From Microbacterium sp. 11MF (GTDB lineage Bacteria; Actinomycetota; Actinomycetes; Actinomycetales; Microbacteriaceae), in contig NZ_KB911459.1 of assembly GCF_000383475.1 (NCBI RefSeq), positions 386,467 through 450,466 on the forward strand: 64,000 nt of DNA, read 5' to 3'. Position 1 is the first letter of the stretch. Each line of letters starts with the position of its first letter. Position numbers and translations under genes: made by a program. Shown piece after piece: positions 7,520 through 15,507 of this stretch. The notes under the pieces are model-generated. The model made no database searches, was not told the DNA's origin, and worked only from the letters and a program-made list of their open reading frames with translations.

Positions 7520-8410
7520 TCAGCTCGCCCGCATCCGCTCCCGCAGGTCGGTCGCGTCGGATGCCGGGGAGCGTCCGTACGCGGAGCGGTAGTCGCGCGA
7601 GAAGTGCGATGCGCTGACGTACCCGACGGCGGCGCCGGCCTGCGCGGCGGTGTCGCCGTCGGTGATCAGCAGGCGTCGTGCCTCGCCGAGGCGCAGCCGC
7701 TTGAGGTACCGCATGGGCGTGAGGCCGGTGAGTTCGCGGAAGCGACGGCTCACCGTGGTCGGGCTGGCGCCGACGGATGCCGCGATCGCGTCGAGCGTCC
7801 ACGGCTCGGCCAGCCGGCGGGTCAGTGTCGTGATCGCCGCGGTGACGATGTCGGCGTTCGCGTGGGTCGCCGCGGCGAGCACGCGCGCAGCCTGGTCGCT
7901 CTGCAGGAGGCGGACGATGAGCTCGCGGTTTAGAAGCTGCGCGAGGACGCCGGCTTCGGCGGGGGCGTCGAGGAGCGCGAGCATCCGATCGACGACGTCG
8001 GCGATCTCCGCCGTCATGGTGCCGAGCCGCTCTGGCGCTTCGGGCACGGCGGGCAGCGGTAATTGTCCGGCGATCTCAGCGACAACGGCGGGGTCGATCC
8101 GCCAGTTGACGGAGACGAAGTCGCCCTCAGGCCCGGTCTCGGTCACACGGGCGAACAGGGGCAGGTCGACGGGCGTGATGAGGAAGCGCCCGGGACCCCA
8201 TTCCTCACCCGCCGCGGAGTCGTCGCCCGAGACCTTGCGCCCCGTGAGGACGACCGAAATGCACGGCTTGTACCGCACGAACATCGTCGGGCTTGGAGCG
8301 GTCGTGCGACCCAGGATCAGCCCGAGCGACTCGGCCGCGGCGACGCGGTCGATGTGCCGCCGCACGCGGTCCGCGGCGCGGTCGAGGCTCGTCCGGGTCC
8401 GCTCGTCCAT
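7520..8410 (-). CDS. AraC-family transcriptional regulator (AraC_N type)
   Basis: 296 aa. An N-terminal AraC_N-type sensory domain (about 20-180; MFVRYKPCISVVLTGRKV) is followed by a C-terminal double helix-turn-helix (about 200-285; WTLDAIAASVGASPTTVSRRFRELTGLTPMRYLKRLRLGEARRLL). Start ATG at 8410 gives the family's usual length. It is divergent from an SDR oxidoreductase gene 120 bp away, the typical arrangement in which this subfamily activates an adjacent reductase in response to small aldehydes or similar compounds; the inducer cannot be read from sequence. Confidence 0.9.
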   Translation of the reverse strand: MDERTRTSLDRAADRVRRHIDRVAAAESLGLILGRTTAPSPTMFVRYKPCISVVLTGRKVSGDDSAAGEEWGPGRFLITPVDLPLFARVTETGPEGDFVSVNWRIDPAVVAEIAGQLPLPAVPEAPERLGTMTAEIADVVDRMLALLDAPAEAGVLAQLLNRELIVRLLQSDQAARVLAAATHANADIVTAAITTLTRRLAEPWTLDAIAASVGASPTTVSRRFRELTGLTPMRYLKRLRLGEARRLLITDGDTAAQAGAAVGYVSASHFSRDYRSAYGRSPASDATDLRERMRAS

Positions 8411-8530
8411 GTGCCCATTGAAGCGGATGCCGGGCCTCCCGGCTCGGGCAGGGTCGCCGTGACCGGGAACCGGCAAGCATCCGACCGGATCAGGCAACCT
8501 GGTCGGGCGCCGGTCCGTCACGGTGGAGGA

Positions 8531-9319
8531 ATGACCACGAACCTCCTCACCCTTCCTCGCGACCAGCGCCTCGCCGGTCGCACCGCCATCGTCACCGGAT
8601 CCTCGAGCGGCATCGGCGAGGCGATCGCGCATGTGCTCGCCGCGTCGGGCGCGCACGTCGTCGTCCACGGTCGCGACGTCGGTCGTGCCGAAGCCGTGGC
8701 CGCGGCCATCGCGGACGGCGGGGGCGCGGCATCCGTCGTCACGGGCGACCTGGCCGACAGTCCCGCCGCCGCGCGGGCGTTCGCGGCGCAGGCGACCGAG
8801 GCGTTGGGCGGCCGTGTCGACGTGCTCGTGAACAATGCGGGGATCTTCCCGATCGGTCCGACGCCGGATCTGTCGGACGACGACGTGGCCGCACTCCTCG
8901 CGACGAACGTGCGCGTGCCGCACGACCTGGTGGGCGCGCTCGCTCCCGGGATGGTCGCGCAGGGGTCGGGCGTCATCGTGAACATCACCTCGTGGATGGC
9001 GCACATCGGCACGCCCAATGTCGGTTTGTATCCGGCGACGAAGGCGGCGCTCGAGCATCTGACGCAGGCGTGGGCGGCGGAGTTCGGGCCCCGCGGCGTG
9101 CGGGTCAATGCCGTCGCGCCGGGCGCGATCCTGACCCCCGGCAACGCGGCGGCGCTCGAGATCCTGAAGATGATGACGGCGGTCTCGCCGGCGGGGGAGC
9201 CGGGGCGGCCGATCGACATCGCGCACGCCGTGCGCTTTCTCGCGTCGGACGAGTCCGCGTACGTGCACGGTCAGGTGGTCAGCATCGACGGCGGGATCGT
9301 GGCGGCGCGGGTGGGGTGA
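8531..9319 (+). CDS. SDR-family NAD(P)-dependent oxidoreductase
   Basis: 262-aa classical short-chain dehydrogenase. The Rossmann glycine motif TGSSSGIG lies at about 20-27, NNAG at about 95, the catalytic Ser in ITSWMA, and YPATK (Tyr-x-x-x-Lys) at about 165; the C-terminal VSIDGG is typical of the family. Arg-rich residues after beta2 (VHGRDVGR) suggest NADPH preference. GGTGGAGGA precedes the ATG at 8531. It is divergent from an AraC regulator that probably controls it. Substrate unknown. Confidence 0.92.
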   Translation: MTTNLLTLPRDQRLAGRTAIVTGSSSGIGEAIAHVLAASGAHVVVHGRDVGRAEAVAAAIADGGGAASVVTGDLADSPAAARAFAAQATEALGGRVDVLVNNAGIFPIGPTPDLSDDDVAALLATNVRVPHDLVGALAPGMVAQGSGVIVNITSWMAHIGTPNVGLYPATKAALEHLTQAWAAEFGPRGVRVNAVAPGAILTPGNAAALEILKMMTAVSPAGEPGRPIDIAHAVRFLASDESAYVHGQVVSIDGGIVAARVG

Positions 9320-9388
9320 TCGGCGGTGCGGTCGTCGGCGGCCCGCCGCGGGTGAGATGGTTGTCCTGTCGACGAGACGGAGGACACC

Positions 9389-9967
9389 GTGGCACGCAAG
9401 ACGACTCTGGTGGCGGGTGCGCTGGCGATCGCGGCGCTGATGCTGGCGGGGTGCGCTCCCGAGCCGTCCCCGACGCCGACGATCTCATCGCCGTCGCCGA
9501 GTGCGTCGTCGCCGAGCCCGACGGTTCCCAGCCCGACGCCGAGCGGTACACCGACGCCGGGGACCCCGAGTCCGGGCGTCTCGCCGACGACGCCGCCGGC
9601 CGGTCCGCCCGCGACGCGTCCCGTCGAACCCCCGAACGGCACCGATCCCGATGGCGATCCGGATGCCGCGGGCATGACCGCAGGCCAGGCCGGGACGCTG
9701 TGCGCCAAGGAGCACCGCACGGGTCAGAGCGCGGGTGACACGCAGATCGGCCAGCCGACCGTGTACGAGCGGTCCGTCTCGCCGCACTGGTATGTCACGA
9801 TCCTCGCCGAGAACGAGTTCGGCCAGTACTACCAGGAGTGCGTGCTCGGCGGGCCCGAGAGCAACCCGGAGTGGTCGCTGACGCAGGGCACGCCGAAGGA
9901 TCAGATGACGAAGGCGCACATCCAGCAGATGCGCACGCAGAACGAAGAGTTCGACGCCGACCACTGA
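9389..9967 (+). CDS. Lipoprotein with long Pro/Ser/Thr linker
   Basis: 192 aa. Signal peptide with lipobox LAGC (about residue 22), then roughly 60 residues of P/S/T-rich linker that would span the cell wall, then a small C-terminal domain with two Cys (GTLCAKEH, YQECVLGG). GTG start at 9389 with GGAGGA upstream. No named family; architecture suggests a surface-exposed globular domain on a stalk. Confidence 0.75.
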   Translation: MARKTTLVAGALAIAALMLAGCAPEPSPTPTISSPSPSASSPSPTVPSPTPSGTPTPGTPSPGVSPTTPPAGPPATRPVEPPNGTDPDGDPDAAGMTAGQAGTLCAKEHRTGQSAGDTQIGQPTVYERSVSPHWYVTILAENEFGQYYQECVLGGPESNPEWSLTQGTPKDQMTKAHIQQMRTQNEEFDADH

Positions 9968-9986
9968 CGGCCGGATACGGTGAGGC

Positions 9987-10886
9987 ATGGCCATCACCGT
10001 TTTCCCGCCGCGCGACTTCGCCCTCGACGGGCAGCGATGCCGCGTCCACGTCTACGACGTCGTGACCGGCACCGACCGGGTCATCTTCGAGACCGATGAG
10101 GTCCTGCTCGAGGCGCCGAACTGGGCGCCGGAAGGATTGCTGCTGAACGGCGGCGGGCTGCTGTGGTCCATCGACGCGGATGCCGGCGGTGCTGACTTCG
10201 TCGAAGTGCCGTTCACCGGCATCCCGCCCATCAACAACGATCACGTGCTGGTGCCGAAGTCGGGCGACATCCTGTTGTCCGCGAATGACGGACAGATCTA
10301 CCGGGCACCCCGGACCGGCGGTGAGGGCGTGCGGATCACGAATCCGGACGACCCGTTCATGCACTTCCTGCACGGGGTGAGCCCGGATGGCGCGTGGATC
10401 GCGTACACGGCGCTCTCGATCGAGGACGGCGAGGTGCTGTCGGCCGACCTGCGGACCGCGCGGATCGACGGGTCGGAGGATGTGCCGTTGACGACGGGTC
10501 AGGTCGCCGACGGCAGCGAGTGGTCGCCGGGCGGATCGTGGATCTACCTGAACACCGAGGAGTTCTCTCAGACGCCGGGGCATGCGCAGATCGCGCGGAT
10601 GCGGCGCGACCGTTCGGGTCTCGAGCAGCTGACGTTCGACGACCGGGTGAACTGGTTTCCGCACCCGTCGCCGGCGGGCCGCGACGCCGTCTACATCAGC
10701 TTCCCGCCCGGAACGAACGGGCACCCGGCGGATGTCGAGGTCGAGCTGCGCCTCGTGCGGAACGGGCACTGGCACCACCCCGAGACCGTGGCTACGGTGT
10801 TCGGCGGTCAGGGCACGATCAACGTGAACAGCTGGACGTCCGACGGGTCGCGGTTCGCGTACGTGGATTATCCGGTGGGTGCTTGA
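9987..10886 (+). CDS. TolB-like beta-propeller protein
   Basis: 299 aa with repeated WD40-like/PD40 motifs (GVSPDGAWIAYTA, EWSPGGSWIYLN, HPSPAGRDAVYISF, WTSDGSRFAYVDYP), as in TolB-type propellers. No signal peptide is visible, so it is probably cytoplasmic. The start ATG at 9987 lies 19 bp after the upstream lipoprotein gene. The stop codon overlaps the promoter/operator of the downstream ArsR gene. Exact function unknown. Confidence 0.82.
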   Translation: MAITVFPPRDFALDGQRCRVHVYDVVTGTDRVIFETDEVLLEAPNWAPEGLLLNGGGLLWSIDADAGGADFVEVPFTGIPPINNDHVLVPKSGDILLSANDGQIYRAPRTGGEGVRITNPDDPFMHFLHGVSPDGAWIAYTALSIEDGEVLSADLRTARIDGSEDVPLTTGQVADGSEWSPGGSWIYLNTEEFSQTPGHAQIARMRRDRSGLEQLTFDDRVNWFPHPSPAGRDAVYISFPPGTNGHPADVEVELRLVRNGHWHHPETVATVFGGQGTINVNSWTSDGSRFAYVDYPVGA

Positions 10887-10912
10887 TAGGCAAGTAGTAG
10901 CTTGCCTATACT
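10883..10912 (+). promoter_or_regulatory. Leaderless promoter with built-in operator for the ArsR-VOC operon
   Basis: TTGATA (10883-10888), an 18-bp spacer and TATACT (10907-10912) form a near-consensus sigma-70 promoter. The ArsR ATG starts at 10919, where transcription should begin, so the mRNA is probably leaderless. A perfect 9-bp inverted repeat ATAGGCAAG / CTTGCCTAT (10886-10894, 10901-10909) fills the spacer and overlaps the -10, an ideal autorepression site. Confidence 0.75.
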
Positions 10913-10918
10913 CGCGGC

Positions 10919-11197
10919 ATGAGCGACGTCTACAAGGCTCTCGCCGACGAGACGCGTCGGACGATCCTCGACGACCTCGCCGAGCGCGATGGGCAGACGC
11001 TGTTCGAGCTGTGCGTGCGGCTGGCCGATCGCGGCGTGACGCATTCGCGGCAGGCGGTGTCGCAGCATCTGGCGGTCCTCGAAGAGGCGGGCCTCGTGCA
11101 CAGTGAGCGTCGCGGCAAGTTCAAGTTCCACACCATCGACACCCGGCCGCTCGCTCAGATCTCGGAGCGCTGGCCCCTTCCCGCAGGAGAGTCATGA
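10919..11197 (+). CDS. ArsR/SmtB-family winged-helix regulator
   Basis: 92 aa (MSDVYKALADETRRTILDDLAERDGQTLFELC...HSRQAVSQHLAVLEEAGLV), a compact winged helix with the recognition helix at about 42-58. No metal-binding Cys pair (ELCV) is present; relatives next to VOC genes respond to organic ligands. Translation stop overlaps the start of the VOC gene by ATGA, so the two are coupled. The upstream palindrome suggests autorepression. Confidence 0.9.
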   Translation: MSDVYKALADETRRTILDDLAERDGQTLFELCVRLADRGVTHSRQAVSQHLAVLEEAGLVHSERRGKFKFHTIDTRPLAQISERWPLPAGES

Positions 11198-11580
11198 AGA
11201 TCCAGACCGTGAGCGTGTTCGTCGACGACCAGCAGCGCGCGCTCGAGTTCTACACCGAGAAGCTCGGCTTCGCCGTGGCCGCCGACGTCCCGATGGGGGA
11301 GTTCCGGTGGCTGACGGTCGTCGACCCCGCGGAGCCCGAGGGCACCCAGCTGTCGCTCGAGCCGAAGGCCCACCCCGCCGTCCCGCCATTCACCGACGCG
11401 CTGCTCGAGGACGGCATCCCGTTCTTCGTGCTGGGCGTCGACGACGTGCAGGCCGAGTACGAGCGGCTGCAAGGGCTAGGCGTGGAGTTCACGCAGCCGC
11501 CGATCGACCACGGACCGGTGACCACCGCGGTGCTGAGCGATACGGTCGGGAACCTGCTGCAGATCACGGCCTTCGCCTGA
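11194..11580 (+). CDS. VOC-family (glyoxalase/dioxygenase superfamily) protein
   Basis: 128 aa with two beta-alpha-beta-beta-beta modules (MKIQTVSVFVDDQQRALEFYTEKLGF; ...GIPFFVLGVDDVQAEYERLQGLGVEF...DTVGNLLQITAF). The terminal N-x-hydrophobic-Q pattern is common in VOC proteins. It is coupled to the preceding ArsR regulator by a 4-bp overlap, so it is probably the regulated detoxification or resistance enzyme. Substrate not predictable. Confidence 0.88.
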   Translation: MKIQTVSVFVDDQQRALEFYTEKLGFAVAADVPMGEFRWLTVVDPAEPEGTQLSLEPKAHPAVPPFTDALLEDGIPFFVLGVDDVQAEYERLQGLGVEFTQPPIDHGPVTTAVLSDTVGNLLQITAFA

Positions 11581-11581
11581 G

Positions 11582-12703
11582 TCAGAACGCGATCGCCGCG
11601 AAGCGCTCGCCGATGAGGCGGTGCGCCTCGGGGCTCGGATGCAGCCGATCGGGGAGCGGGTGGGTGGCGGCATCCGCTTCGCCGTAGAGGGCGAGGCCGT
11701 CGACGAGGTGCAGGTTCGGGTCGTTCCTGCGGGAGTAGACCTCGCCGAGGGCGTCGCGGATGACTTCGAGGGTGAGGCGTCCGCCGGCGGTGTCGCCCGG
11801 AGCTCCGGCGGCGCCGAAGAGCAGCGTGCCGGTGGCGAAGGACTCGGGGTCGATGGTGCCGGGGCCGGGGGTGTTCTCGTGGATGCCGCACCAGATCGGT
11901 GTGATGAGGTGCAGCGGGGTGTCGGGATGGCCGTCGCGGATCGTGTCGAGGAAGCCGTGCACCGCGGGGACGAACGCCCGCAGCCGCATCGCGTCGGCGT
12001 TCACGACGTTGATGCCGAGGGCGACGCTGATGACGTCTGCGGGGGTGTCGCGGATGACGCGCGCCATGAACGGGTCGACCTGGGCGCTGCCGCCGACGCC
12101 GAGGCTCCGCAGCTCGAGTCCGGCGCGGCGGGCGGCGAGTGAGACCCAGGTCGAGCTCGGCTGCGTCGCGTTCGAGCCCTGGCTGATCGAGCTGCCGTGG
12201 TGCACCCAGCGCGGGCGTTCGGTCGGGTCGGGGGAGGCAGGGGCGTCGGCGCGCAGCGCGATGAGCTCGATCGTCTCGTTGTGCGGCAGCCAGAGCTCGA
12301 CGAGCTTGTCGCGCGGGGCGAGTCCGTCGATCGTGATGCGCTGCACCGGTCCTTCGACGAGCTGACGGATGCCGGTGGCCGGATCGGTGTCGACGGTGTC
12401 GCCGCCGTCGAGCTCGATGCTGTCGTGCAGGGCGCCGTCGATGCGGACGTCGACGCGTCCGCGCGGGCGGGAGAGTCCGCGCAGGGTGGCGCGGGTCGAG
12501 TGCAGGTCGAGGTCGAGGCGGGATGCCGCGGTGCGCACCGCGATGCGTGCGCCGGCGGGTTGCGCCTCGACGCCGAGCAGTTGCGGCTCGGGGTACTGGG
12601 TGCGCACCCATGCGGGCAGGCGGTGCAGCCGCAGGCCGCGGCTCGTGGGTTCGAGCTCGGCGAGTCCGCGGACGGTCGTGGTGTCGAGGGTGATGTCGAT
12701 CAT
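11582..12703 (-). CDS. SGNH/GDSL-type esterase with N-terminal beta domain
   Basis: 373 aa. An N-terminal beta-rich domain (about 1-150) is followed by an SGNH hydrolase domain: block I HHGSSISQGSNA (Ser nucleophile), block II Gly in LGVGGSAQ, block III GIN (ALGINVVN) and block V DRLHPSPEAH with the catalytic Asp/His. No signal peptide. The ATG at 12703 overlaps the stop of the TetR gene (ATGA), so regulator and esterase are translationally coupled. Substrate unknown, probably an acylated carbohydrate. Confidence 0.85.
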   Translation of the reverse strand: MIDITLDTTTVRGLAELEPTSRGLRLHRLPAWVRTQYPEPQLLGVEAQPAGARIAVRTAASRLDLDLHSTRATLRGLSRPRGRVDVRIDGALHDSIELDGGDTVDTDPATGIRQLVEGPVQRITIDGLAPRDKLVELWLPHNETIELIALRADAPASPDPTERPRWVHHGSSISQGSNATQPSSTWVSLAARRAGLELRSLGVGGSAQVDPFMARVIRDTPADVISVALGINVVNADAMRLRAFVPAVHGFLDTIRDGHPDTPLHLITPIWCGIHENTPGPGTIDPESFATGTLLFGAAGAPGDTAGGRLTLEVIRDALGEVYSRRNDPNLHLVDGLALYGEADAATHPLPDRLHPSPEAHRLIGERFAAIAF

Positions 12704-13257
12704 GCGGGGTCCTTGGGGGTCCAGGTGCGGAGGGCGCGGTCGAGGGCGTCGAGGGCGCGGTTCCACGAGGCGTCGGTGGTCTCGTCGCGGTGGGCGAACG
12801 AGTCGGCGGCTTCGAGGGCGAGATAGCCGGCGATGGTGGCGCTCGCGAAGCGGACCGCGTGCACGGTCTCGCTCGCGGGAAGGGCGTAGTCGCCCAGCGA
12901 GCCGACGACGAGCGCCGAGATGCGGGATGCCGCCGGCCCGGTGATCTCGTTGTGCTCGACCGGCTGCGAGATCATCGCCCAGCGGGCCGGGTGCGCGAAG
13001 GCGTAGGCGCGTTGTGCGTCCGCGAGGTCGCGGAGGGTGGGGGACTCGCCGATGGTGTCGGCGAGCTCGGTGAAGACGGCGGCCTGGACGGCGCTGCGGA
13101 GCGCGGCGAGGTCGCGGACGTGCGCGTAGAGGCTGGCGGTCTGCACGCCGACGCGTCGGGCGAGCGCCGACATCGAGAGCGCGCCCGGTCCGCCGGCGTC
13201 GATGAGGTCGAGCGCCGCCCTGGTGAGGGCGTCGGGGGAGAGGTTCGCGCGGGGCAC
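12700..13257 (-). CDS. TetR-family transcriptional regulator (TetR_C_33-like)
   Basis: 185 aa from a GTG start. N-terminal HTH (LDLIDAGGPGALSMSALARRVGVQTASLYAHVRDLAALRSAV) and an all-helical ligand domain with HPARWAMI...ASRISALVVGSLGDY. It heads an operon with the SGNH esterase (4-bp overlap). An AACCTA-N7-TAGGTT inverted repeat just upstream of the start is a likely autoregulatory operator. Confidence 0.88.
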   Translation of the reverse strand: MPRANLSPDALTRAALDLIDAGGPGALSMSALARRVGVQTASLYAHVRDLAALRSAVQAAVFTELADTIGESPTLRDLADAQRAYAFAHPARWAMISQPVEHNEITGPAASRISALVVGSLGDYALPASETVHAVRFASATIAGYLALEAADSFAHRDETTDASWNRALDALDRALRTWTPKDPA

Positions 13258-13265
13258 GAGGAGTT

Positions 13266-13284
13266 AACCTACACCCTTTAGGTT
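13266..13284. promoter_or_regulatory. Putative TetR operator
   Basis: AACCTA-N7-TAGGTT inverted repeat in the 42-bp gap between the divergent TetR and DUF2716 starts. It is more AT-rich than its surroundings. Position fits an operator controlling both directions. Confidence 0.5.
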
Positions 13285-13299
13285 TTCAGTCGATAGCGT

Positions 13300-13827
13300 G
13301 TGAGGGTGATCGGCGCATGGGAACCTCTGACGGACGACGAGAACGATCGCGCGTGGGACGAGTTCGACGCGCGATTCCGTTTCGTCCCAACAGGCGGCGA
13401 GGCGCGACCCGCGATCGAGGACCCGGATCCGTCAATCACCTTCGATCTCGGGCCGCTACGGGCCGCGGGAGCCCCCGGACTTTTTCGCGCCTCCTGGGAC
13501 GCAGTGGAGGCGAGCGCGAGGCGCTCCTTCCTCAGCGCCTTCGGTGACGACGTGACGTTGCTCATCCTGGACTGGCAGCACGTCGGATATCGGCTCCGCC
13601 CTGCCGAGGATGTTCCGCCGCCGGTCGCTCCCGATGGGTTCCCCCTCCTGCCCTCTGTGCTCCCCGACGGGGACTACTACATTCACGCGACCCCCGATCT
13701 GAACGAAGGCACGTTCGGTCATCCGTGGGAGCGCTCGTTGTGTGTTTTCGGCCCGCAGATGGTTCGCACCCTGGGGGCAGAGTTGCGCTCGTGGCTTCCG
13801 GTTCTCCGCGAGCGAATCGACGCGTGA
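13300..13827 (+). CDS. DUF2716-family protein
   Basis: 175 aa from a GTG start. Characteristic DUF2716 segments are present: WEPLTDDENDRAWDEF at the N-terminus, the core LLILDWQHVGYRLRP (about 90-104), GDYYIHATPDL and GHPWERSLCVFG, and a C-terminal SWLPVLR. Cytosolic, no catalytic residues known for the family. It is divergent from the TetR gene; a GTG at 13306 is an alternative start. Confidence 0.75.
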   Translation: MRVIGAWEPLTDDENDRAWDEFDARFRFVPTGGEARPAIEDPDPSITFDLGPLRAAGAPGLFRASWDAVEASARRSFLSAFGDDVTLLILDWQHVGYRLRPAEDVPPPVAPDGFPLLPSVLPDGDYYIHATPDLNEGTFGHPWERSLCVFGPQMVRTLGAELRSWLPVLRERIDA

Positions 13828-13835
13828 CCGATCAC

Positions 13836-14123
13836 TCAGCTCAGCCCGTACTTCCGCAACCCCTCGAGCAGCGCGCGGAACTCGCGGATGCCCTCGGGCG
13901 TCGCCCGGACGATGGTGTGGGCGACCCGGCCGGCGCGTTCCTTTCTGACCTGCACGAGTCCGCGGTCGGCGAGGAAGCCGACGCTCCGGGAGATGTCGGG
14001 GATGCTCAGCTCGGTGAACTCGACGAGCGCCGGGTAGTCGGCTTCTTCGACCTGGCAGAGGAAGCCCAGCACCTTGAACCGGGGGACGACGAGGAGTTCC
14101 CGTTCGTTCACCTCCGGCGTCAC
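13836..14123 (-). CDS. Winged-helix transcriptional regulator
   Basis: 95 aa of the MarR/PadR-like DNA-binding type (HTH_34): VVPRFKVLGFLCQVEEADYPALVEFTELSIPDISRSVGFLADRGLVQVRKERAGRV...ATPEGIREFRALL. GTG start at 14123 overlaps the stop of the upstream membrane gene by GTGA, so they are coupled. Such one-domain regulators paired with a small multi-TM protein are common in actinobacteria. Confidence 0.85.
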   Translation of the reverse strand: MTPEVNERELLVVPRFKVLGFLCQVEEADYPALVEFTELSIPDISRSVGFLADRGLVQVRKERAGRVAHTIVRATPEGIREFRALLEGLRKYGLS

Positions 14124-14518
14124 CGCCGCACGCCTCGCATGAGGGCGACGAGGATCGCGAACAGGGCGACCGGCACCGCCGGCGCGAGCCAGGTGAGGGC
14201 GGCCGGGTGCGGCGCGAACTGGAAGAGGTTCCAGCCCGTCACGATGGTGACGACGGCGACGAACACGGCGGCGGGTTGGGTGATGCGGGGGAGGCGCGGC
14301 TGATTCCGCCGCCCGGTGCGCAGGGCCGTGAAGGTGACCGTGACGAGCGCGGCGAAGGCGACGAGGATGAGTGCCGCGGCCGATCCCGTGGCGGCGCCGA
14401 CCCCGCCGACGTAGGCGACGAGCGGCATCCCGATCAGCAGGGTGAGGTCGGATGCCGACCAGCGCCACCGGGGCGCTGCGGGGATGTCGGCGGGTGTCGC
14501 GTAGCGGTGATCGTCCAC
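14120..14518 (-). CDS. Four-helix membrane protein paired with a winged-helix regulator
   Basis: 132 aa with about four TM helices (LTLLIGMPLVAYVGGVG; AALILVAFAALVTVTFTA; PAAVFVAVVTIVTGWNLF; TWLAPAVPVALFAILVALM). GTG at 14518 is preceded by GGGGAGGAGG, a strong ribosome-binding site, so I prefer it over the longer frame starting at 14581. No family is recognised. Stop overlaps the next gene's start. Confidence 0.75.
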   Translation of the reverse strand: MDDHRYATPADIPAAPRWRWSASDLTLLIGMPLVAYVGGVGAATGSAAALILVAFAALVTVTFTALRTGRRNQPRLPRITQPAAVFVAVVTIVTGWNLFQFAPHPAALTWLAPAVPVALFAILVALMRGVRR

Positions 14519-14551
14519 GGTTCCTCCTCCCCATCCACGGTAGGTAGTCAC

Positions 14552-14565
14552 TTGCAGATGTGCAA
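14552..14565. promoter_or_regulatory. Inverted repeat upstream of the winged-helix operon
   Basis: TTGCA-N4-TGCAA, extended by near-matching flanks, 34-47 bp upstream of the membrane-protein GTG. Probable operator for the regulator encoded second in the operon. Confidence 0.45.
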
Positions 14566-14588
14566 CTAAGCGACGGATCAAGGAGTGA

Positions 14589-14751
14589 TGGAATCAGTTC
14601 GCGAAGAACATCCGGCATGCCGCGCCTGCCACAGGCAACTCGTCCGCCGGTTGGGTGTGGGGGGGGCGCCGGCGTACTAGCGGTCCTGATGGCCGGTGTC
14701 GGCCTGGCAGTCCGCCGCCGACGTTCACCGGCCACCGCCCTCACGCGCTGA
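14589..14751 (+). pseudogene. Remnant of a cell-wall-anchored protein (C-terminal sorting signal), frameshifted
   Basis: Reading through 14589-14661 in one frame gives ...AAPATGNSSAGWVWGG, and the next frame continues AGVLAVLMAGVGLAVRRRRS. Joined, this is a sortase-type C-terminus: an xPATG motif, a hydrophobic helix and a basic tail. The join falls in a run of eight G at 14659-14666; one G fewer restores the frame. A TGA sits directly upstream and no body of the protein remains, so this is a 3' fragment even if the indel is an error. Confidence 0.5.
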
Positions 14752-14766
14752 GCGGATCCGCTCCGG

Positions 14767-15423
14767 TCAGGTGGTGCCCGGCTTCCACGGGAACGGGTTG
14801 TAGATGAAGTTCGTCTCGAGGGTGAAGTCGGCCTGGCGCATTCCGCTGTAGACGAGGTTGTACAAGTCCTGCGGTGGCGTGCCTACGTAGTTGTTGGGGA
14901 ACGCCTCGGACAGGTACGCGTCGCGGACGACGTCGAGGTAGCCGGCCGCGGCATCCTCATCGCCCCGGTCGAACGCGGCCTTCGCGGCCTGGACGTTCGC
15001 GAACTCGAAGTAAGCCCAGATCCGGTTGGCCGTCGTGACCTCAGCCCAGTTCGGTCCGTCTTCGGGGCGGTCGTAGTAGCCGGGGTCGGCGGGGAAGGAG
15101 TACCCCTGGGGGAGCGGGAAGGGGAATGCCGTCGCCGCATCGCGGTAGTACTCGAGGATGCCGTCGAGGTCGCGGTGCAGCATGTGGTGCGGGTTCGCCT
15201 GCATATAGGTGTCGGCGTATTCCTGAGGCGACACCGGTTCGGACGGCAGACCTTCCCAGCCGGAGAGGTTCGAGGTGGATGCGCCACTCGTGTCAGCGGG
15301 CTGCGCCGCCGCGGAGGACTTCTCGCTCGTCGCGGTGATCTCCATGGCGGTGCACCCACTGAGTGCACCGCTGAGTAGAAGCGTCGTCGCGGCGAGGGCG
15401 GTGGTCGTCGAGGCACGGCGCAT
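14767..15423 (-). CDS. Lipoprotein, unknown function
   Basis: 218 aa. Signal peptide MRRASTTTALAATTLLLSG with lipobox LSGC at about residue 23, a short Ser/Ala-rich linker, then a helical domain of about 150 residues rich in aromatic residues (PQEYADTYMQANPHHMLHRDLDGILEYYRDA). No named family recognised. Start ATG at 15423. Confidence 0.75.
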   Translation of the reverse strand: MRRASTTTALAATTLLLSGALSGCTAMEITATSEKSSAAAQPADTSGASTSNLSGWEGLPSEPVSPQEYADTYMQANPHHMLHRDLDGILEYYRDAATAFPFPLPQGYSFPADPGYYDRPEDGPNWAEVTTANRIWAYFEFANVQAAKAAFDRGDEDAAAGYLDVVRDAYLSEAFPNNYVGTPPQDLYNLVYSGMRQADFTLETNFIYNPFPWKPGTT

Positions 15424-15507
15424 GGGGTGAGTTTCGCAGAGGAGCCGAGCCAGCGCTACGCCCGATGAGATGAAAAGACGACCCGGCCCGCGTGCGAGCA
15501 TGGCCGC

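Noticed and set aside
8411..9268. Long N-terminal extension of the AraC frame across the SDR gene
   Set aside because: It lies antisense to a well-supported SDR and has no homology; ATG 8410 gives the family length.
14750..14763. Perfect palindrome GAGCGGATCCGCTC
   Set aside because: Only 14 bp with no loop; between convergent ends but too weak to call a terminator or operator.
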